This document shows, in pieces, positions 38,987 to 48,774 of a stretch of 64,000 nucleotides of DNA. The notes under the pieces are model-generated. The model did no database searches. It was not told the DNA's origin and saw only the letters and a list, made by a program, of their open reading frames with translations. The stretch spans positions 46,864,911 to 46,928,910 of the forward strand of contig NC_037088.1 of NCBI RefSeq assembly GCF_002994745.2, given 5' to 3'. Within the stretch, counting starts at the first letter, position 1. Each line of letters starts with the position of its first letter. The stretch is from Rosa chinensis (lineage: Eukaryota; Streptophyta; Magnoliopsida; Rosales; Rosaceae). A program made the translations under genes and the position numbers.

Positions 38987-40130
38987 AAACCCTCTGCTAA
39001 GGTTTGAGAGAACGCCGTCCTTGGGTATGCGTTTCTACAACTTCCTCCATCTCCGATGGAGCAAATTTCTGGCACTTCCCCTAGTGTCGCAGCCATCAAG
39101 TACGGTCTAGGCCGTCTCTCCCTTTTATATGTTCTTCTCCAAGAAGTTGAGGTCCTCGTTCCTTTTTTAAGCGATTTCGTTCATTCCTCCTCAGATTGGT
39201 TCGATCTTGGCCTTGAGGAACCTTCGGTTCGTTGTCCATTTGGATTGGGGACTGTTGGTGACTGGAAAATCTGAGTTCCAGGGAGTTTGTGCCTGGAGAG
39301 ACGGTCATCATCCTCCTGGTCGGGTCAGATTCTTCTTATGGCTGATTGGCGTCCAATGGCTGTGACCGTGGTGGGTGTCAGGCTTAGGAGCCGGTGTTCG
39401 ATCCATCCTTCTGGGGCGCTGAAGAGGCGATGGGAGCGATGCAGAGATCGGGTCTTGAGTGGCATCTGTACTGCGGCCAATGGCATGGATGGCAGCGGAT
39501 GTTGTCTGGTTGATGGGGCTGAGAGGTTCCTTCTCCGACGAAGGGCGGTGTAGCAGCGGTCGAACCTGAGATCAGAGACGGTTTGGATGCCAAGGGTACT
39601 TTTGGGTGCCAAAAGGTAGGCCTGGGCCCTTGCTTTGTTGGACTGCTCACATGGGCCATTGGGTTGGGCCTACTTAATTAGTGTTTTGCAACTGGTGTAT
39701 GAGCCCGAAGCTGTTAGGGGTTCACATTTGGGATCCGGGAGACTTTTTCTGGGCCCTAAATTTTTCTATAAGTTGGAATTCCTTTTTTTGTTACTTAGGT
39801 AGAAGATTGCTCTCTATTCAGCGTATTTCTTTGTGTGGAGTAGGCAAGATCGGTCAACACTATCGCCTATTACTTTGATAGAAGGTTACCCTCTGTTCGG
39901 CTTATATCTTTGAGTGAAAGTATGGTCGACCATACTACTGGTACTGTTTTACATAACCCGGATTCAGTCCGGTGCCTCATCAAATGCTTAATTGCATCCT
40001 TTCATATCAAAGATTTCCGATGCTTTATTGCATCTAGTATTTCTCTTATTATTTTCTATATTGATGTAGGTTCGACATCTATAAGTTGTAATTTATTATT
40101 AATAATATGGTTGATTATTATTCTAAAAAA
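38987..40130 (+). mobile_element. LINE-like retroelement relic, related to the 40-kb copy
   Basis: From aaaccctctgctaaggtttg at 38987 the sequence matches the start of the 40352 copy over about 300 bp (gagagaacgccg, tccatctc, gatggag, gtgactgga), then diverges. It contains a short frame from the ATG at 39056 that is interrupted downstream. The right end is uncertain; a short A-run then (TA)n at about 40125-40152 may mark a tail. No clear target duplication was found. Confidence 0.45.
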
Positions 40131-40310
40131 TATATATATATATATATATATAAAGATTTTCTCCTTATACAATTTATACACATATCATGTTTGAATGTTA
40201 TTTGTATATTTAGTCATTTAGTGTCATGATTTTCTTACGACTACGGTTAATTAAGTTAAAAACCATCGAAACTTTATATCTTTTGGAATTTTTTATCTTC
40301 AACTTATTAC

Positions 40311-41618
40311 GATAGAATTGGTGTTACACATGAATCCAATTGGTTATACGAAAACCCTCTGCTAGGGTTTGAGAGAACGCCGCCCATGGGGATGCGTTTC
40401 TGCACCTTCCTCCATCTCTGATGGAGTAACATTCTGGTGCTTCCCCTGGTGTCACAGCTGTCGAGTCCGGCCCTTGCCGCCTCTTTTTTTTTTCCTTTTT
40501 TCTCCAAGAAGTCGAGGTCTTTGACCCATTTTGAGGCGATGAATTTCCCTTCTACCCAGACTGCTTTGCACTGGGGTTTGGATTTGTTTTCGGTTAGGTG
40601 CCAAGGATTGGTGGCTGCTGGTGACTGGAAGGTTTGGGATCCAGGGATCTCGATGTCGTTTTGGAGGTCCGAATTGGGATTAGGAGTGGCTCCAGCAGAT
40701 CTGCAATCAGATCGGTGGCGGCACTATGGTCTGGGGGGCCCGAACCAGATCTGGATTGCAGTAGGTTCAGGTTGGTGGCTGATGGTTGCTGCGCGCCAGG
40801 AGCTTGGACGAAAGTTCTCGCCTTGGCTTTAGGTTGTGTCAAGGATTAGGTTGCTGCGGCTGGCCGTGGTGCTCAATCCTCTCAGCGACGGGTTTTTCGG
40901 TCTGTGGTGTGGCGAAATGATTAGACGAGGAACACAGGGGTTGGGTGTGGTTGGTGAGGGTGGCGTTGTGGGTTCTTCCACTGGTGACTTTCGACGGCCG
41001 CAGGCTGGGGTGCACAGATGTTCTGGTGGCCAGAGAGGAGCTGATGCTAGGGTGCCCATGAGATTGGGTGCCCTAATCAGATTCAAATGGGCTTGGGCTT
41101 TTGTCAAGTTTGCTTTGGCAGACTTGACTTTGGTCTCGGGCCGGATTTGGATCCGTATTTGGGATCCTGGTGGCTTACAACTCCGGATCTTGGATCCGAG
41201 ACAGCTGCTCATATTGCTATGGTATTGGTTCTGGTTCTTAGGAGTTCGTTTGCTAATTTTCTAGTTTCTGACATCCTCGGTTACTTTCGAACTCCTGGTG
41301 GGCGAATCACCTCTCCTAGGTGATCATCTCACCGGTTACGGTTACTGTTACGGTTACTATTACATTTACACTGCTTTTGTGACATGTGCAGTGCAGCGAT
41401 GTCGTCCGACATCAAGTCACATCCTGGTTACCTTTCATTCTAGATGCGTTTGTGCATCTTATTATCCTTGATTGTTTTTTCTTTATTATAGATGCGTCTG
41501 TGCATCTTGTTTCTCTTTATTGTTTTATTTCGATGCTTTTGCCTCGCTCCTTGTAACCTTCTGTTATTATTTAATATAGTCTGTCGTCCTTCCTTAAAAA
41601 AAAAATGATAGAATTGGT
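40311..41618 (+). mobile_element. Non-autonomous LINE-like retroposon with poly-A tail and 12-bp target duplication
   Basis: The insert occupies 40323-41606 and ends in a poly-A tract at 41596-41605. It is bounded by exact 12-bp copies of gatagaattggt (40311-40322 and 41607-41618). The poly-A tail and target duplication are hallmarks of L1-type retroposition. The 5' end carries the aaaccctctgctagg motif shared with 38987. The last 300 bp (cacctctc, ggttactattacatttacactgc, gatgcg..tgtgcatc) recur at 54.8 and 56.8 kb. No reverse transcriptase frame is present, so it was mobilised in trans or is internally deleted. Confidence 0.7.
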
Positions 41619-41900
41619 AATTCCAATTCATTAGTAGGTGTTAAATTATTTTTTTAATATTATAAATTATTTTAATTATCTTGTCGACATCGTGTCGTGT
41701 GCTAATTTTTTTTTTTTTTTTTTTCAAATATCACGTATCACCATATTTTATCGTGCATATCAAATTTCAGTGCTTTCTAGATTAATATACAAGAAAAAGA
41801 AAAGAAAATCTGTACAGATCCTTGTAATATTATCATAGGGTTTGATTACTCGATTTGGTTTGGGTACACTAAATCCAGTATGCCTTCTACGCCAAGAAAA

Positions 41901-42022
41901 GGAAATAAAAATCCCATGCTCTCCTTATAAATATAGGAAATAAAAATCCCAAGTAATTTGTTATTATAAATACGCTGCCCTGTGGTACATAGTTCTCACA
42001 CTGCGGATTCTCACACTGCGGA
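41901..42022 (+). promoter_or_regulatory. NHL gene promoter with duplicated core elements
   Basis: ggaaataaaaatccca occurs at 41901 and again at 41936. Each copy is followed by a TATA-like box (cttataaatat at about 41924; ttataaata at 41964-41972). In the leader, ttctcacactgcgga is perfectly repeated back to back at 41993-42007 and 42008-42022, just before the ATG at 42067. Confidence 0.6.
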
Positions 42023-42066
42023 TTGTTATAACCCTAACTATCTACAACATCCAACATCCCTCAGCC

Positions 42067-42654
42067 ATGGACAACACCCAAAGGCAACTTGATAATCACT
42101 GTGCTGCCCTCCGCCGTAAAATAACTAAAATTAAATGGTTATTTATTTGTGGAGTACCCGTGGTAATTATTTTTCTTATCTTCTTGATGAGTTTGGTCCT
42201 CACCAAGAGCCCGAATAACGTCAAGTGTCATGTAACCAGTGCATTGCTCACCGATTCCAACCTCACCCTTGAGATCACTATTCGAAACCCGAACAGTTTC
42301 TACCGTGTCCACCATGATCACATTGACATTACTGCCAACTACAAAAACCAGACGTTGGGTTCGACATTGAATTATGCCTCCTTCTCCCAAGGACGTAATC
42401 GCGAAACACGGCTAACACCGTCCTTTAACGGGCTGATCCTTGGCGGAGGCGATGACCTCCGCGGGTCGAACAACTGCGGAAATAACTATTACGATATTAT
42501 TGTCAAGCTCAACATGCAAGACGAGTACAAGAAACAGATTGTTCCCAAGAAGAGATTTCAAAGGAATTTGGAGTATACGTGCGAGTTGAAGGTTCCTTCT
42601 GGCAGTGGGAGTAGCTTCAACACCACCCTGTGCCGCTATCTACAAATTCCATGA
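42067..42654 (+). CDS. NDR1/HIN1-like (NHL) protein with LEA2 domain
   Basis: Single-exon gene of 195 residues, as is usual for this family. A short basic cytosolic N-terminus (RRKITKIKW) is followed by one membrane span, FICGVPVVIIFLIFLMSLVL, at about residues 26-45. An extracellular LEA_2 domain then has the family-typical TLEITIRNPNSFYRVHHD (residues 74-91) and C-terminal CELKVPSG. NHL proteins are type II membrane proteins at the plasma membrane, many linked to pathogen or stress responses and membrane-wall contacts. The start is the first ATG after the duplicated TATA boxes. The gene looks intact. The specific role is unknown; it could equally be a YLS9-like member. Confidence 0.85.
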   Translation: MDNTQRQLDNHCAALRRKITKIKWLFICGVPVVIIFLIFLMSLVLTKSPNNVKCHVTSALLTDSNLTLEITIRNPNSFYRVHHDHIDITANYKNQTLGSTLNYASFSQGRNRETRLTPSFNGLILGGGDDLRGSNNCGNNYYDIIVKLNMQDEYKKQIVPKKRFQRNLEYTCELKVPSGSGSSFNTTLCRYLQIP

Positions 42655-43299
42655 GGCATGACTGCATGGGTAGTAGTACTACGTATTCAGATTAAATTTT
42701 TATTTTATTTTTTTTATGTATCTTAGTTATTATGCATGCTAGCTTTTGCATGCTTTGGGATTATAATTTTATTGATTAATAAAATTTCGTTCGATTTTTT
42801 CTTCAATTTAAGGCAATTCATTCACATATTAATTTGGGGTGGCGAATTGTGAGCATATAGCGATTTCATGGGCTATAGCTTTAGGGTTTAGGAGTTTGTT
42901 TGTTTAGGAAGACTCGAGTAGTTGAGTTGATAACTCTGACTTGAGTGTGGAGAGGCAGAACACAAGATCGAGCGAAAGAACGTGCCCTGATATATTAATA
43001 TTAGGAAAAGAAAAAAAGAAGGTAAAAAAATTTGGGTTAATTAGTTTTAAGTCTAAAAATCATGACCTATTTTGAATGTAATCCAGGCAAATTTTTTTGT
43101 TAATTGCAGTCCAGTGACTAAGCATCCACATCAGCTTACTTTCCTATATTAGCATGATGAGTCAACTGCTACTTTTCCACATACCGAATTTACCCATAAC
43201 AATATTACTCAAAACAATCAATAATTTATGAGTCAATTAATTGAGAGTTAATGTTGTTTTTCAATTAATTTGGTATTCATAAAAACCATACCAATATAT
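42655..43299. other. NHL 3' flank, no gene recognised
   Basis: AT-rich spacer up to the inverted-repeat element. No structure is seen apart from repeated taattaatt-like stretches. Confidence 0.5.
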
Positions 43300-44219
43300 T
43301 AGAGAAAAATTCAGCTACCGTCCCCAAACTATTTTACCAAGGCCAATTTGTTAATTCATTTTTTTCCTTTTCTTTTCATTTCTTTTTCTTCCTTCTTCTT
43401 CTGGGATTTCCTTCTTCTTCTTCTTCTTAGGGTTTCGCGGCGCCAAGCAGCTTGGGGCTGAAGCTTCCAATCGAACCCGATATCGGTCGAAGAACCTGCT
43501 GGTGCTGAGATGATCAACGACCCGTCGGCGTAAATTGGGGCCGCCGAGTTGTTGAGTGAGACGAGGCGTTCAGCCGGAAGGTACCGTGAGAGAGTGGCCG
43601 TCGAGGCGGAGTATGTAAGGTCTCCAAATGGAAGGCGGTCCAGTTCTAGGGATGCCATTTTAGCTATTCTTCTTCTTCTTCTCTCTCCTCCTCTCCTTCT
43701 CCTCCGCCCAAACCATCACTAACGCTGCCGAGATCCTCTCCAATTCCTGCAACAAATCCATCTCAGCGGCGTCAGTGATGGTTTGGGCGGAGGAGAAGGA
43801 GAGGAGAGAGAAGAAGAAGAAGAATAGCTAAAATGGCATCCCTAGAACTGGACCGCCTTCCATTCGGAGACCGTACATACTCCGCCTCGACGGTCACTCT
43901 CTCACGGTACCTTCCGGCTGAACACCTCGTCTCGCTCAACAGCTCGACGACCCCAATTTACGCGGACGGGTCGTTGATCATCTCAGCACCAGCAGGTTAT
44001 TCGACCGGTATCGGGTTCGATTGGAAGCTTCAGCCCCAAGCTGCTTGGCGTCGCGACCCTAAGAAGAAGAAGAAGAAGACGAAGAAGATCCCAGAAGAAG
44101 AAGAAGGAATCACGTTGATACCAATTTAGGTCTTTGGTTATCACATTGATACTTTTGAGAGTTCGGGTATCAAATTGGCCTTGGCAAAATAGTTTGGGGA
44201 CGGTAGATGAATTTTTCTA
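43300..44219. mobile_element. Fold-back inverted repeat with captured fasciclin-like gene fragment
   Basis: The left arm (about 43300-43734) and right arm (about 43760-44219) are reverse complements with a few per cent differences, separated by a loop of only about 25 bp. The outer ends (agaaaaattca..ctaccgtccccaaac) look like transposon termini. The inner 300 bp of each arm can encode nearly the same peptide, starting MASLELDRLPFGD on the minus strand at 43658 and on the plus strand at 43833, with LSRYLPAE and PIYADGSLIISAP. The apex encodes SAQTITNAAEILSNS. Both resemble parts of fasciclin-like arabinogalactan proteins. The right arm contains an extra 70-bp segment near its outer end. It is probably a gene-capturing fold-back or Mutator-type element; transcription would give a long hairpin RNA. 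Confidence 0.75.
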
Positions 44220-44317
44220 TAAAAAAAAAGGGTAAATTTGTCATTTCACTTTTTTTTGGGACACACGTGCTTGCCACGTCAGCAAACAGACGGCGTTGTT
44301 AGAAAATTTTGACTGAA

Positions 44318-44430
44318 GTATCACGTTGATACCAATTTAGGTCTTTGGGTATCACATTGATACTTTTGAGAGTTCGGGTATCAAATTGGCCTTGGCAGCA
44401 TAGTTTGGGGACGGTACCTGAGTTTTTCTC
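44318..44430 (+). repeat. Direct repeat of the right terminus of the fold-back element
   Basis: tatcacgttgataccaattt through gtttggggacggtacctgag repeats, almost exactly, the segment at about 44110-44219. Between them lies AT-rich sequence with a G-box-like cacgtg. It may be a second transposon end, so the mobile unit could extend to 44430. Confidence 0.6.
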
Positions 44431-44730
44431 ATTATATTATGTCATCAGCACAACAAAGCCCTTAATTGATGCATCGTCATTAAAAAAAATTATGACTTAA
44501 ATAAAATGATCATACCTTACCATCATTTTTCTACACCCTATATATATCTTGTCTCTTTTCTTCTTCTTTATTCTCATCACTCTTTCTTCTTATTTTAACA
44601 CATTCATTATAGAATTGTACAGAGGATGAAGTTAGAATTTAGAGTTTATTATCCTCGTCGTATTTAATGGGAAAGTGCTCTAGGTGAACATTTTAGTTCG
44701 CATAGAAAATCAGAAAAAGGAACAAAAATA

Positions 44731-47661
44731 TCAAAACACAAGAACGACATCAGAAATTCCAGCAGCTTCTTCAACCCAAGGAAGATTCAGGGACAGTTTA
44801 CCAGAAGCAGACCACTCAAAAGTCACTACAGCACCATTCAAACAACACTTCTTCGGAGACTGACTTGAGTAGGCCAAGAAGTTGCCTCCACCTTTAACCT
44901 TGATCTTTGCTTTATAAGATTCCATGCCACTTGTATACTCCAGCTCTTGGATAGTGCCTCCACTGTTGAACATGTTTGTCAGTCCAATCGGCGCAAACTT
45001 GGTGTTGTTGGAGCCGAGCTTTTGTACTGGCACGACGCTGAAAATCTCGAACGAAGATGGTTGGATCACCATTTGAATGGGATCGGATTTGGGGGTCATT
45101 TGGAAGAGTTCATTGGCCTGGTTGAGATAGACCACATATTCTTCGGCCTTACCCAAATGGGCGGCTTCCATCTTTTGGTCCCATTCAATTTCAGAAACAT
45201 GCACTGAATAGAGGATTTCCTTGTAGCACTGGGAGTAGCCTTTGATTCTCTTTTCTTTAAGGTCCCAACCAGCCCCTTGGCAGTTGAAAGCTCCCATCAC
45301 ACCACCAAACTGTGCAACAAGTAACAATTTGAGTGCCAAGTTATACATTAAATTGAATCAAGCTACAGAATCGATTAGCAAGTGTGATTGTATCCAATGG
45401 AAAAAAGGTTTCAATGGGCTATACCAAAGAAAAAAGGGTAGATAGGGTTTATGTACCTTGTTGACATTCCAAATTTTGAGAGCAGTCTTGCTGTCAAATA
45501 AGGGGTTCTTGAATAGGCAGTCCCTAGTTGGAAGAGCAAAATGCTGGCACTTGGGGATGGTACCATCTGGGTAAACAAGCTGCCTAATAAGATCAAAATT
45601 GTGACCACCAACCGAGTCACTTATATACACCGGACCTCCACATATAGCCCTAGATCCGGCATGAAATTTGGCACACAGATGATCTGACTGGAACATATCC
45701 CAATCAGGCTGAATGAATTGACCCATCCACATGCTGTTGTAGGCACAATGGATCATATGGACACCTTGTAGCCAGTAAACTCCCATGGGGTCTCCATTTG
45801 GATCCTGAAACCAAAAATCATCACCTGCAATACCGATTTGTTAGTGTACATACTGCTTTAAGTTTTAGAAGACCAAATCAACAATACAGATTTTCTTACC
45901 AACTCTTCCAATAGAGATTTGTTTTGTTCCAAGGAAGAAGAAATCATTGCATTGTTGCATGCTAGCAATAAGTCCAGTTCCATTGAAGTTCTTTACAAGA
46001 GAAGAAGTCAGCCCCTTGTAATAAGCCTTTGCAAGCTCAACACGGCCTCCGAATTCCTCAGATACATATTCGAGAGTCTGTAATCAAAATTCATTCATAC
46101 AAGCATTGAATTAGAAGACGATCGCTATGTACAGTAGAACTTAAACAGGTTAATTATGTGAGGATAGACTTACATGAATAACATCCACTTTGACTCCTGT
46201 GATACCAGCTTCAGAAAGGTAAGAGTGCATAGAATTATAGAAATCACCAGCTTGATCAGGATGGACAAGTCCAATCCCACCCTCAACTAGTTTCACCACA
46301 GCTAGGTCAGACATGGAACCATCTAGTCCTGGAGAGACTTTGCAGGGGATGATCTTTGAATTGAGATGAGTTGTACCTGGTTTAACACCACCCCAGGCAC
46401 CACAAAGAGCATGCCATACATAAATATCATCCAAATTCTTGAACTTGGTTCTCAAGTCGCATGTGAAAGACTTCATTCCATAATTTTTAGCCTTGCAAGA
46501 ACAGCTTCTACAGCTTCCTTCTTTTGAAACACTGCCTTCTTCTCCACCACCAATTATCATATCCAACTCTTGCTTATGCTTCTGCATTTGTTTTTGGAAC
46601 TCGGACAAATCAGTGACTCCAGATTGAATGGCCTTATCACGAGCCTTTTCAACATTCTCTAATTCAATTGCCTTGGATATCAACATCTTTGGCCTTTTTG
46701 GATCAAATGAAGGTGCATGAGGACCCAGTAAAGATCCACCTTTGTAGTTTTTGAACTTGTCACACTCCTCAAGCCTGTGAAGCCTAGCAGTCATTTGAGT
46801 CCCACCAATGACTAGATTCTTCGCATCCTCATTCGGGTTCTCATCATCATCGAAATTAATGCTTTGCCAACCATCATCAATGATGAGAAACCTTGGGGGT
46901 ACACCAGCTTCAACGAATTCATTTACACCATGGGAGACACCAACAGGTTCCACAGTTAAGTAGAAGGCATCCCAAGTGCACCAACCAAATTTATCAACTA
47001 GATTTGGTGCGGATTTTTCTTCAAGGAGCCTAAAGGTATTGAGATGGACCCTCAGAGCACTGTAGGCCTCTTTCATCAAGGTGTAGGGATTGTCGGACAC
47101 ATGAACATAAGCGATGGCATCAAACTTCGATGCTTTCACTTGGGTAGAACCACTCTCAGCAAAGATCATGACATGACCATCAGTACCAGGTTGAAAAGCA
47201 GATCTAAAACTGCCATCGATGATGGGTATGATTATGACATAGGAATTGATTTCTGGAACATTTAGGAGGACCCACTGGGTTTCCATTTGCAAATCTGACC
47301 CAGAGTTCCCAACCCACATAGTAGACCACCATGTTTTGAACCTAAAGATACTAAGGAAATCCCTGTTATCGAATTTTCCCAATGAATTTATCAACTTATC
47401 AGAAGACGACTCCTTGTTGAAACCAAGGAACCCTGCCTTGTGGGACAAGGCACTGACACGGCTGAGCAGATGAGTTGGAACATCAGAAGAAGATTGGCAG
47501 ATTGAATAAAAAGGACTAAAGGTGACATTGCTTGGAACTTCAGAGAGCAATGGAACACCTTTGACATTAAACTTTCCATCAGACAAATCAAAGTATTTTT
47601 CTGAACTCTCGGACCGGATAACATTGGGGACTGGATTAACAGGAATATTAGGAGGTGCCAT
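44731..47661 (-). CDS. STS: Stachyose synthase (GH36, raffinose-family oligosaccharide synthesis)
   Basis: Galactosyltransferase moving galactose from galactinol to raffinose to give stachyose. Four exons in phase (46174-47661, 45900-46077, 45457-45824, 44731-45309) give 870 residues, against about 850-865 for known stachyose synthases. The glycosidase core has KFGWCTWDAFYLTV and LIIDDGWQSI. The catalytic nucleophile motif KVDVIH ends exon 1 (Asp493), and the acid/base motif RVGDD (Asp558) spans the exon 2/3 junction. The roughly 80-residue insertion with KARDKAIQSGVTDLSEFQKQ separates stachyose from raffinose synthases and is present. The start is the first ATG, MAPPNIPV. The gene is intact. 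A TATA box lies at about 47778-47788 on the minus strand. Confidence 0.93.
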
Positions 47662-47806
47662 GAGGACAAGAAATCAAAGAGAAGAAGACGATTGATAACA
47701 AGAAGATCTGAAAAGCTCAAAGATAGTAGAAAGCAAACCTTGGTTGGAAGATGGAGGATAAAAAAGCTTGAATAGGGTATTATATAGGATTCATAGTGTC
47801 GCTCAT

Positions 47807-48217
47807 TTTGGAGCCTAATATCTTGGTTATTAAGGCTGAATCAAATCAGAACTTTTGAAAAAGGAAAACAAGTTATATAATTAAGTTTGGTTTTGGTATC
47901 CTGTAATGTCTTTGTTCATATTTTATCTTCTCAGACCAAAAACATAAATATTTCTTAAGCAAATTTATCATTTTGGTCTCCTATAATGTCTGCACTATAA
48001 TGTCTTTGTTCATTTTGGAGCCTAATATCTTGGTTATTAAGGCTGAATCAAATCAGAACTTTTGAAAAAGGAAAACAAGTTATATAATTAAGTTTGGTTT
48101 TGGTATCTTGTAATGCCTTTGTTCATATTTTATCTTCTCAGACCAAAAACATAAATATTTCTTAAGCAAATTTATCATTTTGGTCTCCTATAATGTCTGC
48201 ACTATAACTGGGATTTA
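47807..48217. repeat. 207-bp tandem duplication in the stachyose synthase promoter
   Basis: The segment beginning gagcctaatatcttggttat at 47811 starts again at 48018. The two copies differ at only a few positions and run through aaacataaatatttcttaag to ataatgtctgcactataa. They sit immediately upstream of the TATA box of the minus-strand gene. Confidence 0.9.
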
Positions 48218-48774
48218 TAATTAAAGTATACTTAATAAATTAGATTGACATGAGAGAGAATCTCTTGAAGCAGAAATGGAATGCTCAATGTAACACTATT
48301 GAAATTTTTTTAATATGCAGAACAGAGATCTCATAGAAGACTAGCTTTGATAGCGGAAGATAAGTATAGAAGGAGACTAATGAAGGAGGGTTGAATTTTC
48401 AGTAACAAAACAAAACCATAGAAATTATCTAGTAATTTCTGATTTCTCAACTATATACCTGCAATATACACAGCGAAATTATTGTCCAAGTAAACTGCTG
48501 CATTAATTGTTCACAATTCACAAAGGATTGGGATGATATAATCCTTCATGCCAAAACATTTCTATAGTTTATGTACATCTACTAAACAGAGATTTTCCAT
48601 TTTGTGAGTTTTCGACTACCTCTCACATCATCCTGTGTGGGTCATTTACACTTGTGATCAAGAGCACATTCTTTAAGAATGTATCAATATGTATGTAGAA
48701 GTTTGCATCATTAGAATCAGGTCACAGAAAGTTCTCAGATTGTTTTGGAGCAGGCTCCTATATCATCATGGCCT
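48218..48774. other. STS distal upstream and PCNA-like 3' flank
   Basis: No gene is recognised; AT-rich. Confidence 0.5.

Noticed and set aside
39287..41323. Several GC-rich open frames of 70-140 codons on both strands
   Set aside because: They lie within LINE-like relics, overlap in several frames and show no domain.
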